9,991 nucleotides of DNA from Actinomycetota bacterium (GCA_009698045.1 WLRE01000046.1:1-9991), one strand, 5' to 3'. Shown: positions 1 through 7,197, counted from the first letter of the stretch. Translations and numbers: made by a program. The notes: a model not told the origin generated them from the letters alone.

Positions 1-664
1 ACTGCAACTCAAGCCTGGAATGAAAGTCTTAGATATCGGCAGCGGCTGGGGAGGTTTCTTACGCCATGCAGTACGGCACTATGGCGTACAAGGTTTTGGA
101 ATTTCTCCAGCTGATAACCAGATTAATCTGGCTCGAGAGAAATCTGCTGGATTAGATATTAACTTTATCCAGCAAGACTATCGAGACCTACAAGGAAAAT
201 ACGACCGAATTGTCTCTGTTGGAATGATGGAACATGTCGGACCGAAGAATTTGGGAACATTCTTTACTAAGTGTGATGATTTGCTATCTGAGGACGGAAT
301 GATGCTTCATCATACGATTTCGTCAAACTATTCAAAACTGGTAACCGATCCCTTCTTTGATCGCTATATATTTCCTGGCGGCGTACTGCCTTCGTTAGCT
401 CAAATATCATTAGCAACAGAGAAGAAATTCATTATCGAAGATGTACATAATTTCGGCCCAGATTATGATTTAACGCTCCTTGAATGGCATAAGAACATCA
501 ATGCCAGATGGAGTGAAATTCCCACCTACGACGAGCGATTCAAACGGATGTGGAATTACTATCTCCTGAGTTCAGCCGCCGGCTTTAGAGCCCGTAATTT
601 GCAGTTATTACAAGTTGTTTTCCGCAGGTTACATGCTGAAGGAAAGTACGAGACTGTTCGCTAG
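1..664 (+). CDS. Cyclopropane-fatty-acyl-phospholipid synthase-like SAM methyltransferase (3' part; 5' end outside window)
   Basis: This gene is cut by the left edge. The open frame runs back through L-Q-L-K-P-G before the ATG at 20, so that Met is internal. Residues here are numbered from it. Seen: the SAM-binding motif V-L-D-I-G-S-G-W-G-G (3-12), an E-H-V-G segment (71-74), H-H-T-I-S (97-101), P-D-Y-D (147-150) and the C-terminal F-R-A-R-N block (189-193). These match the class I methyltransferase core and C-terminal half of CFA synthases, which move a methylene from SAM onto unsaturated acyl chains of membrane phospholipids. The Glu, His and Tyr fit the bicarbonate-binding/catalytic residues of the E. 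coli enzyme. The position of E. coli Cys354 is Ser185. The stop is 9 bases before the phosphomannose isomerase gene, so the two are probably co-transcribed. A methyltransferase acting on another lipid double bond (methyl-branched or mycolate-type products) cannot be excluded. The family call is secure; the exact product is not. Confidence 0.88.
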   Translation, partial: LQLKPGMKVLDIGSGWGGFLRHAVRHYGVQGFGISPADNQINLAREKSAGLDINFIQQDYRDLQGKYDRIVSVGMMEHVGPKNLGTFFTKCDDLLSEDGMMLHHTISSNYSKLVTDPFFDRYIFPGGVLPSLAQISLATEKKFIIEDVHNFGPDYDLTLLEWHKNINARWSEIPTYDERFKRMWNYYLLSSAAGFRARNLQLLQVVFRRLHAEGKYETVR

Positions 665-673
665 ACTCTATAA

Positions 674-1699
674 ATGGCTAAACCAGAGAAGCTTGCATCG
701 AATCAATTTGATCATTTCTATAAGGGTGGTTACAAGATTGGTGCATTGCGCCATGGACCTGGCGGCCCGATGCGCCCCGAGGAATGGATTGGTTCAACAA
801 CTACTCGCTTTGGCGAGAAGACAATGGGCCTTACAACTCTCGCCGACGGTACAACTCTTCGTGATGCCATCATCAAAGATCCAGAGAGCTGGCTTGGCTT
901 AGAACACACTTCTACCTTTGGCCCAAGTACAGAATTACTCGTCAAACTGCTCGATCCTGATCAACGACTACCTGTTCACTATCACCCCAATCGAGCCTTT
1001 GCTCAGAAGCACTTGTCCTTACAACATGGCAAGACTGAAGCATGGATTATTTTGGAGGCACCAGCAGGTGCAAACGTTGGACTCGGTTTTTCGCAGGAGA
1101 AGAGCAAGAAAGAAGTTGCGGCAATGGTTGAAGCGCGTGACTCCACGGGTCTAATTAATTCACTACAAAAATTTGATGTCACTGCTGGAGATGCAATATT
1201 GGTTCCATCGGGAGTACCACATGCAATTGGTGCTGGAATTTTTGTAATGGAATTACAGGAACCCACAGATTTATCTGCCTTGCTTGAATGGAATGATTTT
1301 GCGGTAGATGGCACGGTCGATGGTCACTTAGGTCTTGGCTTCGACACAGTTCTTGATGCCCTTCGCTACACCCCAATTGAGAGAGCTGAAGCAGATTCAT
1401 TAGTAACAAAGCAACGTCTATCTGAATCATCCAATACATCTATTTTCACCGGCGCCGCAGATCCATATTTTCGAGCAGATTATCTCGGCCCCGCTTCACC
1501 GCGGATTGCTGCTGGATTTGGAATTCTGCTTATTCTTCAAGGAGTTGGAACGATTACTTTTGAAAATGCTTCGGAACTTCCGGTGGAGAAAGGCGATGCC
1601 ATTCTTATCCCGGCATCTGCAGGTTCTTGGAAGATATCTGGCGCTCAAGGAATATTGGCCCGCCCGCCGCTGGCATCAAAATCAACCTTGGCGATCTAA
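674..1699 (+). CDS. manA: Class I mannose-6-phosphate isomerase (cupin metalloenzyme)
   Basis: The 341-residue protein should interconvert mannose 6-phosphate and fructose 6-phosphate in the cytosol, linking mannose use or GDP-mannose supply to glycolysis. It fits the actinobacterial class I type: an N-terminal W-I-G-S-T-T-T-R-F-G-E block (38-48) and then a cupin. Likely Zn2+ ligands are His102 and His104 in V-H-Y-H-P, Glu122 in G-K-T-E-A-W and His183 in V-P-H-A-I-G. Classical enzymes have Gln in the first ligand position (V-Q-V-H-P); His there is closer to the general cupin H-x-H motif. A second cupin-like barrel spans about 267-335 and has no evident metal ligands. The ATG at 674 lacks a clear Shine-Dalgarno sequence, but the N-terminus starts where family members start. 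The NCS1 permease gene follows after 3 bases, so this is probably the middle gene of an operon. Another sugar-phosphate isomerase substrate is possible. Confidence 0.85.
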   Translation: MAKPEKLASNQFDHFYKGGYKIGALRHGPGGPMRPEEWIGSTTTRFGEKTMGLTTLADGTTLRDAIIKDPESWLGLEHTSTFGPSTELLVKLLDPDQRLPVHYHPNRAFAQKHLSLQHGKTEAWIILEAPAGANVGLGFSQEKSKKEVAAMVEARDSTGLINSLQKFDVTAGDAILVPSGVPHAIGAGIFVMELQEPTDLSALLEWNDFAVDGTVDGHLGLGFDTVLDALRYTPIERAEADSLVTKQRLSESSNTSIFTGAADPYFRADYLGPASPRIAAGFGILLILQGVGTITFENASELPVEKGDAILIPASAGSWKISGAQGILARPPLASKSTLAI

Positions 1700-1702
1700 T
1701 TT

Positions 1703-3130
1703 ATGTCGCTATTCAAAGGCACAATCGAGCTCAACGGAATTAATGTAATAAATAAAGTAGAGCGTTCAGGTAATCCCCGTTCACTTTTCTGGCCCTGGGC
1801 AGCTGGCAATGTTTCGTTGCTCGCACTTAGTTACGGTTCATTTTTTCTTGGCTTTGGAATTTCATTTTGGCAGGCCACATGGGCAGCGATAATTGGAGTA
1901 ATTGCCTCATTTATTTTGGTCGGTATTTCCTCCCTCGCAGGCAAACGAGCAAATGCCCCAACGATGATTATCTCCCGTGCCGCCTTTGGAGTGAAAGGAA
2001 ATGTAGTACCCGGTCTGCTTTCGTACCTTGTTTTTGTCGGCTGGGAAACCGTCTTGGTCTCGCTCGCAACTCTTGCAACCGGGACAGTCTTTACTCGCAT
2101 TGGCCATGTTGATCCAACTCTTTCAAAGGTCCTCGGATTTATTGTTGCCGCAGGTCTAACAATTCTCGGTGGAGTTCTGGGGCTCTCGGTGTTAATGAGA
2201 ATTCAAAAAGTTCTTACAATCGCCACACTTATTCTTACCGCCGGCTATATGGCTCTGACCATTAGTAAAATTGACTGGACCAACATCTCTAATCTTCCTG
2301 CTGGAAACATTCAGGCATTTCTCGGTGCACTTATTTTTGGCGTAACCGGAATCGGACTTGGTTGGGTTAACTCTGCTGCCGATTATTCGAGATACTTACC
2401 CCGCAATAGTTCTTCACGAGCCGTTATAGGTTGGACGGTCTTCGGTTCATCCACCTTCCCCATCATCATGGTGATATTTGGTGCGATGCTTGCCGGAAGT
2501 AGCAAAGAACTTAGCGGCGCGATTGCGATGGACCCAGTCGGAGCCTTAACTACTTTGCTACCTACGTGGTATCTCATTCCGTTTGTTGTCGTCGCAGTGC
2601 TGGGCTTAATTGGTGGTGCAATTCTTGATCTCTATTCATCTGGTTTAACACTTGTCTCAATCGGTCTACCGGTAAAGCGTTATCAAGCAGCTTGCCTTGA
2701 TGGATTAATAATGACAATTGGCACGATTTACTTAGTTTGGATTGCAAAAGATTTCTTAGGACCGCTACAAGGTTTTCTCATCACCCTAGGCGTGCCCGTG
2801 GCGGTATGGTCGGCGATTTTCGTTGCCGATGTAATCCTTCGCCAGCGTGATTATGTAGATGCCGAACTCTTTGACGCGCGTGGGCGTTATGGATCCTGGA
2901 ACTTCACCTCGATTGGGTTACTTGCGATAGGAAGTTTTATTGGTTTTGGATTCGTCACCAATACCTTTGCCTCATGGCTGAATTGGCAGGGGTACTTGCT
3001 ATTTCTCATTGGTGGCAAAGATGGCGCATGGGCATATTCCAACATTGGAATTCTCTTTGCATTGATAATTGGTTTCTTTGGCCACATCATTCTAGGCAGG
3101 GCGCGAATTCGTTCTCAAGAGAGATACTAA
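1703..3130 (+). CDS. NCS1-family nucleobase:cation symporter (cytosine/purine permease-like)
   Basis: This is a 475-residue integral membrane protein with about twelve hydrophobic segments, the usual size for the NCS1 family, whose members import cytosine, purines, uracil, allantoin or hydantoins with H+ or Na+. Diagnostic pieces are the N-terminal N-G-I-N-V-I (11-16), P-R-S-L-F-W-P-W (25-32), L-S-Y-G-S-F-F-L-G-F-G (42-52), A-P-T-M-I-I-S-R-A-A-F-G (85-96), G-W-E in helix 3 (113-115), A-D-Y-S-R-Y-L-P-R (226-234) and D-L-Y-S-S-G-L-T (309-316). The overall look is nearest to actinobacterial purine-cytosine permeases, but the substrate cannot be fixed from sequence alone. The gene begins 3 bases after the isomerase stop, with no obvious Shine-Dalgarno sequence, so translation may be coupled to the upstream gene. 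A strong hairpin terminator follows at once, making it the last gene of the run. Confidence 0.88.
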   Translation: MSLFKGTIELNGINVINKVERSGNPRSLFWPWAAGNVSLLALSYGSFFLGFGISFWQATWAAIIGVIASFILVGISSLAGKRANAPTMIISRAAFGVKGNVVPGLLSYLVFVGWETVLVSLATLATGTVFTRIGHVDPTLSKVLGFIVAAGLTILGGVLGLSVLMRIQKVLTIATLILTAGYMALTISKIDWTNISNLPAGNIQAFLGALIFGVTGIGLGWVNSAADYSRYLPRNSSSRAVIGWTVFGSSTFPIIMVIFGAMLAGSSKELSGAIAMDPVGALTTLLPTWYLIPFVVVAVLGLIGGAILDLYSSGLTLVSIGLPVKRYQAACLDGLIMTIGTIYLVWIAKDFLGPLQGFLITLGVPVAVWSAIFVADVILRQRDYVDAELFDARGRYGSWNFTSIGLLAIGSFIGFGFVTNTFASWLNWQGYLLFLIGGKDGAWAYSNIGILFALIIGFFGHIILGRARIRSQERY

Positions 3131-3158
3131 AAGCCCCCGACTCAACGGGGGCTTTTTT
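3129..3158 (+). terminator. Rho-independent terminator between convergent operons
   Basis: A 7-bp G+C-rich stem (GCCCCCG, 3133-3139, with CGGGGGC, 3146-3152) encloses a six-base loop, ACTCAA. It is extended by A-T pairs (AAAA, 3129-3132, with TTTT, 3153-3156) and followed by more T. It overlaps the stop codon of the permease gene. Read from the other strand, the stem is followed by TTTT, so it can also stop transcripts of the oxidase operon, whose last stop codon is 10 bases away. Likely bidirectional. Confidence 0.92.
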
Positions 3159-3167
3159 ATTTCGAGT

Positions 3168-3776
3168 CTAGATAAATGAAGTAGTGATTGCGCATGCGAT
3201 GCCAGAGATGGCAACCCAGGTGAACCACGATGTAGCTGTTGCCATACGCCATTTCTCTAGGACTGGATCTACTTCGGCGCGACGTGCGCGAATGAAAAGA
3301 CCAAGCGCAAGGAAGATGGTGATGATGTAGTGGAACATATTTGCTCCAGCTATTAAGACCCAAGAGGATGAGTAGGAACCTTCGTATCCAAAGACCATTC
3401 CCTCTTCGCCTTCCACTTGGAATGGCATAGTAGAGATTTGTTTCCACTGAAGCACTATTCCAACAACGAGAACGATGAGCGTAAGGAGTGAAAGATTCTT
3501 GAAAGAAGCGCCACTGCGCACTGCTAGGCGGTGCATAAGGGCAGCAAAAATGAATGGAATAACTACCACCCATCCGGATGAAGCACTAAATGTGTGGCCA
3601 CCTTCAGGAATCCAGCCATTATTTACATTGAGGTTACGGAGATAGAAGTACGAGAAAATCATGCCGAAGACGAAAGCGCCATCAGCAACAATTAGTAGAC
3701 GTACCCCAAGGCGTTCACGACGGCCAATTTTTTCTGGGGAATCGTGATGAACGTGGAACTTTGTATCTGCGCTCAT
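3168..3776 (-). CDS. ctaE: Cytochrome c oxidase subunit III, divergent
   Basis: This 202-residue membrane protein has about five helices (near 26-46, 68-84, 94-110, 136-162 and 180-200), the size and layout of short bacterial subunit III. Subunit III packs against subunit I and stabilises the oxidase during turnover. Identity rests mainly on its place directly after ctaD, the helix count, and remnants such as V-A-D-G-A-F-V-F-G (30-38) and M-F-H-Y-I-I-T (147-153). Motifs I expect are not intact: F-H-G-x-H has become M-F-H-Y-I-I, and the last-helix W-H-F-V-D-x-V-W has become S-W-F-T-W-V-A-I. Its ATG overlaps the ctaD stop by one base (TAATG). A Shine-Dalgarno GGAAAGG at 3787-3793 lies 10 bases upstream of the start. 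No qcrC follows it, unlike most actinobacteria. The gene ends beside the shared terminator. Confidence 0.8.
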   Translation of the reverse strand: MSADTKFHVHHDSPEKIGRRERLGVRLLIVADGAFVFGMIFSYFYLRNLNVNNGWIPEGGHTFSASSGWVVVIPFIFAALMHRLAVRSGASFKNLSLLTLIVLVVGIVLQWKQISTMPFQVEGEEGMVFGYEGSYSSSWVLIAGANMFHYIITIFLALGLFIRARRAEVDPVLEKWRMATATSWFTWVAISGIACAITTSFI

Positions 3777-5635
3777 TAGTTGCTCGCCTTTCCGTAACCG
3801 TATGGATCACTAGTAACAACGGGTGGAGTATCAAAGTTCACTAGTGGGACTGGATAAGGAACCGTCCACTCAAGTGTCTTTGCGCCCCATGGGTTCATTG
3901 GTGCAATCTTTCCGTGTCGCCATGAGTGAATAACTGCCCAGAGAAGAATGATCATTCCGAGACCAATTGTGTAAGCACCGATGGTGCTAATTAGGTCAGA
4001 TGTCGCGAAATTAACTGAGTAATCAGCTACACGACGTGGCTGCCCTTCTGCTCCGGCAATAAACATGCCAAGGAAGAGAATTTGGAATCCAATCTGAGTA
4101 AGCCAGAAGGAGATGTAACCCGCGCGCTCATTGAGCATGCGACCAGTCATCTTAGGGAACCAATAGGCAAGTCCTGCTAATGCTCCTGTAAGCGCTGCTC
4201 CCATAAGTGTGTAGTGGAAGTGGGCAGTCACATACATTGAACCGTGCAGGTAATTATCAGCTGGCACATCTGAAAGATAGAGACCAGTGATTCCACCAAT
4301 CAACATATTCCAGAGGAACGCGTAAACACCCAGCATAGGAAGTTTCATCCATGGTCGACCTCGCCACAAAGTGCCGAGAATAACCAAGAAAATCAGACCG
4401 GTTGGTACCGAAATCATTTCGGTAGTCACCATGAATGGTCCATTAAGCATTGGCATCCAGCCAGAGATGTACATGTGGTGCGCCCAGACGAGTATCGAGA
4501 GACCAGCAATTCCAGCAAAGCCTGCGATAGCAGCGTTGTAGGAGAAGAGTGGCTTACGTACGAATACTGGTGCGATTTCCATAAGTACTGCAACACCTGG
4601 AATCAAGATTACGTAGACCTCGGGGTGTCCCATGATCCAGAAGAGGTGTGCATATAACCATCCGCTGCCACCCAAATTGGCATCAAAGAATGTTGTTGCA
4701 AATGAGCGATCCAAACCGGTCATGATCATAGAGAGCATAAAAGTTGGGAAAGCTGGGATTGCTAGTGCAACTGAAATTGTTGCGCCAATAACGAAGATCG
4801 GAACGCGGTTCCACTTCATTCCCTTAGCGCGCATCGCTACAACGGTTGCAGTGATGTTTGCACCAGCGACTGCAGTAGAGACGGCAAAAATAATGATGGT
4901 TGCGATAAATGCATTCATCCCTGGACCAGCTTGAACGCTCAATGGTGCATAAGCAGTCCAGCCAGTTGGAATTCCACCCAAGAACCAAGCGCTGCAGAGA
5001 ACTGGAATTGCAGTAAAGAGAACCCACCAAGAAAGTGCATTCAAACGAGGAAATGCCATATCAGCAGCACCAATCATGATTGGCATGATGTAGTTACCGA
5101 AAGGACCAGTTGCAACGATAATCATTGCGATGATCATGGTGATTCCATGCAGACCAACGAGTGAGTTATAGACCGCAGGATTAACAAACTGTGAACCAGG
5201 CTGAATGAGGTTGGTACGAATCATCATGGCCATTGTTCCGCCAACACCAAGGAGAGTCATTACTCCAACGAGGTATTGGATACCAACCACTTTGTGATCG
5301 GTGCAATATTTGAAGTAGCGCTTGATTCCTTGTCCATCACCGGCAAGATAGAGCTGCTCTTCATCAGTAAGGTCTTTGCCGATTAGCCATCGGACAGGTC
5401 CGATGAATGCACCAATACCGACCATGAAGCCGATACTCCACATGAACATTGTTGCAAGCAGAACTTTGCTGTTCTGTTGCATTGACAACATATCTTCGTC
5501 TTTAAGTCCAAAGTAGGTAGCCGCTGCGAAGATAACGCCGACGATAATTCCTGTACCCATATTCAACTTAGTGATCAGGCTCTTTGCTGGATTAGGAATT
5601 GGACGCACTGATGCGTGTTGATCGAGTGTTGTCAT
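3776..5635 (-). CDS. ctaD: Cytochrome c oxidase subunit I (A-family heme-copper oxidase) with N-terminal extension
   Basis: This is the catalytic subunit, reducing O2 to water at a heme-CuB centre in the membrane. In the 619-residue protein, low-spin heme ligands are His163 and His474, the high-spin heme ligand is His472, and CuB ligands are His337, His386 and His387. Tyr341 in G-H-P-E-V-Y is the cross-linked Tyr. D-channel residues Asp192, Asn199 and Glu339 are present, as is the propionate pair Arg534-Arg535. Two things are odd. The K-channel Lys is Ile415 (P-T-G-L-I), and the helix VI Ser is Met352. Also, about 85-90 residues with two extra helices (26-44, 57-79) precede the usual first helix, which begins at D-H-K (113-115). 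The start chosen is the ATG at 5635, preceded by AAGGGGG (5645-5651) and overlapping the ctaC stop as ATGA; a longer in-frame start at 5665 is less likely. The heme type is not visible from sequence. Confidence 0.95.
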   Translation of the reverse strand: MTTLDQHASVRPIPNPAKSLITKLNMGTGIIVGVIFAAATYFGLKDEDMLSMQQNSKVLLATMFMWSIGFMVGIGAFIGPVRWLIGKDLTDEEQLYLAGDGQGIKRYFKYCTDHKVVGIQYLVGVMTLLGVGGTMAMMIRTNLIQPGSQFVNPAVYNSLVGLHGITMIIAMIIVATGPFGNYIMPIMIGAADMAFPRLNALSWWVLFTAIPVLCSAWFLGGIPTGWTAYAPLSVQAGPGMNAFIATIIIFAVSTAVAGANITATVVAMRAKGMKWNRVPIFVIGATISVALAIPAFPTFMLSMIMTGLDRSFATTFFDANLGGSGWLYAHLFWIMGHPEVYVILIPGVAVLMEIAPVFVRKPLFSYNAAIAGFAGIAGLSILVWAHHMYISGWMPMLNGPFMVTTEMISVPTGLIFLVILGTLWRGRPWMKLPMLGVYAFLWNMLIGGITGLYLSDVPADNYLHGSMYVTAHFHYTLMGAALTGALAGLAYWFPKMTGRMLNERAGYISFWLTQIGFQILFLGMFIAGAEGQPRRVADYSVNFATSDLISTIGAYTIGLGMIILLWAVIHSWRHGKIAPMNPWGAKTLEWTVPYPVPLVNFDTPPVVTSDPYGYGKASN

Positions 5636-6420
5636 GCTGTGTGTCCCCCTTGAGTAGTAACCCAATTATCGAAATCTGCTTTGCTCATAACTTCACCGGT
5701 TGTCTCCATATATGTGTGATAGAGGCCGCAGAGTTCAGCGCATTTAACTTCAAGTTCGCCAATTTTATTTGGCGTCGTATCTACGACTGTTGTTTGAAGA
5801 CGATTCGCATCAACTTTCACACCAAGTTGTACTGGCCAGAATGAGTGGTTAACGTCGACAGAAGTAATGCGGAATTCAACTGGACGATTAACAGGAAGCA
5901 TTAATTCGTGAGAGGAAAAACCTTGCTCTGGATAATTAAAGGACCAGACCCACTGGGATCCAGTAACTTCTACAACCAAAGCACTTGTCTTATTTTCGGC
6001 AGTAGCCGCAGTAGCTGAGTTCATCTCAATAAGGCCATAAACAACAGCTACTAGGCAGAGCGCGCTGGAGATAATCACCCAGAGCCCAACAACTAGCGGA
6101 TTGCTGCGAATCGCTGGTCCATCTGCTGGTGGCGTATCGCCCTTGTGGCGATGCATGAATGTGTAGATAGAAAATCCAAGAACAATTCCGCAGATTGGAG
6201 CCGAGATCCAAGTGAAAATTACTATCAGACGTTCAATCGCCTTCATGTCAGTGCTTAGTGCGGTAGGCATCCAGCTTGGATAAATCCATCCACCAATAAT
6301 GAAAAAGATAAAGGTAACAAGCACTCCCCAAGCCGTCGCGATTTGTACATCGCGCTGTTTGAAAATTGCCTTAAGTTTTTCTCCGGGGGTTGGATCCATT
6401 TCGTAATGTTCGTTGCTCAT
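5632..6420 (-). CDS. ctaC: Cytochrome c oxidase subunit II with CuA site
   Basis: This 262-residue subunit takes electrons from a donor through its CuA centre and passes them to subunit I. The CuA ligand set is complete: His192 in V-N-H-S-F-W, then Cys217, Glu219, Cys221, His225 and Met228 in C-A-E-L-C-G-L-Y-H-T-Y-M. The aromatic entry segment S-Q-W-V-W-S-F-N-Y (155-163) is present. There is no C-x2-C-H, so this is not a heme-c-fused caa3 type. Three hydrophobic helices precede the CuA domain (about 28-46, 64-90 and 109-132). No lipobox is seen, so the first helix probably replaces the usual cleaved signal as an uncleaved anchor, which still places CuA outside. The gene overlaps the upstream cupredoxin gene and the downstream ctaD by 4 bases each (ATGA). 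Shine-Dalgarno GGAAAGGTGA lies at 6428-6437, 7 bases before the ATG. Confidence 0.95.
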   Translation of the reverse strand: MSNEHYEMDPTPGEKLKAIFKQRDVQIATAWGVLVTFIFFIIGGWIYPSWMPTALSTDMKAIERLIVIFTWISAPICGIVLGFSIYTFMHRHKGDTPPADGPAIRSNPLVVGLWVIISSALCLVAVVYGLIEMNSATAATAENKTSALVVEVTGSQWVWSFNYPEQGFSSHELMLPVNRPVEFRITSVDVNHSFWPVQLGVKVDANRLQTTVVDTTPNKIGELEVKCAELCGLYHTYMETTGEVMSKADFDNWVTTQGGHTA

Positions 6421-7151
6421 GCGACAGTCACCTTTCCGGACATATATCCGTAAGCACTCATCGCTGCGCCAAACTTGGCATAAGTACCATCACCGCATGG
6501 GAACTGGCAGTTCCAAACGTATTCGCCAGCGCCTTTAGTGAGGAAAGAGAATGTCATGGTGTGGCCTTTAAAGTTGGTGACAGGGTCTTCAGTAGGAACC
6601 CAACCGTTATCATCTTCAAGAACCTTCTTTAGTGGAACATTGATAAAGAGAGGATCACGATCGGAACTTGGGAGGCTATGGATAGTAAATGTGTGTTGAA
6701 CCTCTTCCATTCCTAGTTCACTCACATCTTGGCCATCGATATTGACGACATTGCCGATGGTTCCAATAACTTTTCCAAAGAAGGGGGAGTTGAGAGATTC
6801 TCCGCCGTCATATCCATGAATGGTCATAGTTACATATGTATTGGCTGGTAGAACGATGTGATTTGAAGGTCCGTATTGAACCCAATCGTTCTTCTGCCCT
6901 TCATATCCATCCTCGGACGCTTGCTCTTTATCGGCGTAGACGCCCATAGTGATATTCGCCTTTGGATAAGTCTTGCCATCTACAACGATGGTCTCGCTCT
7001 CTTTAGTGGCATATAACTTCTTATGTGGATCTTTGCTCACCGCATGTAGCGTGAGCCCAACTACGCCGACTACTGCAACGCTAAGGAGTACGCCAACTAC
7101 GGCGCTTGCTACTCTCTTGGTTCCAGAGATCGAGGAGGGTGTTCCCGACAT
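6417..7151 (-). CDS. Membrane-anchored cupredoxin-like protein, first gene of the oxidase operon
   Basis: This 244-residue protein has one N-terminal hydrophobic helix (about 13-36) and an extracytoplasmic domain ending in a cupredoxin-like pattern: H-T-F-T-I-H (153-158), Y-V-W-N-C-Q-F-P-C-G (211-220, Cys215 and Cys219), Met231, and G-Y-M-S-G-K-V-T-V (235-243). The C-x3-C spacing equals that of CuA. However, the His that should follow is absent, and about ten extra residues separate C-G from the final M-x-G-x-V-x-V. It resembles anchored actinobacterial cupredoxins with a C-x3-C-G...G-Y-M-x-G ending; that is family memory, not a search result. Position in the operon suggests it is an electron carrier to CuA, a copper chaperone or an accessory subunit. 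The chosen ATG at 7151 has AAAGG 7 bases upstream and starts just before the helix. An in-frame TTG at 7190 would lie upstream of the predicted transcription start. Confidence 0.8.
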   Translation of the reverse strand: MSGTPSSISGTKRVASAVVGVLLSVAVVGVVGLTLHAVSKDPHKKLYATKESETIVVDGKTYPKANITMGVYADKEQASEDGYEGQKNDWVQYGPSNHIVLPANTYVTMTIHGYDGGESLNSPFFGKVIGTIGNVVNIDGQDVSELGMEEVQHTFTIHSLPSSDRDPLFINVPLKKVLEDDNGWVPTEDPVTNFKGHTMTFSFLTKGAGEYVWNCQFPCGDGTYAKFGAAMSAYGYMSGKVTVA

Positions 7152-7168
7152 ATTCCAGCCTTTCGTCG

Positions 7169-7197
7169 ATAATAAATGTGAACTGGACAACTGTCAG
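7169..7197 (-). promoter_or_regulatory. Sigma70-like promoter of the cupredoxin-ctaCDE operon
   Basis: Read on the - strand, a -35 box CTGACA (7197-7192) is followed by a 17-base spacer and a -10 box TATTAT (7174-7169). Each hexamer matches the consensus at five of six bases. Transcription should begin near 7164-7162, giving a leader of only about 11-13 bases that consists of little more than the GAAAGG ribosome binding site before the ATG at 7151. This also supports the 7151 start over the upstream TTG. Confidence 0.7.

Noticed and set aside
3157..3573. 138-codon - strand frame overlapping ctaE in another phase
   Set aside because: The composition (many Ser, Arg, His and Cys) is unlike a real membrane protein, and the ctaE frame explains the region.
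4632..4934. 100-codon open frame on the + strand inside ctaD
   Set aside because: It is antisense to the catalytic core of subunit I; its apparent protein is a shadow of the membrane-helix codons.
5636..5665. Longer ctaD start 10 codons upstream at 5665
   Set aside because: It would extend the gene far into ctaC. The ATG at 5635 has a Shine-Dalgarno sequence (5645-5651) and the same ATGA overlap as the neighbouring junction.
7152..7190. In-frame TTG start for the cupredoxin at 7190
   Set aside because: It overlaps the predicted -35/-10 promoter and would lie before the transcription start. The ATG at 7151 has AAAGG at good spacing and places the signal helix at the N-terminus.
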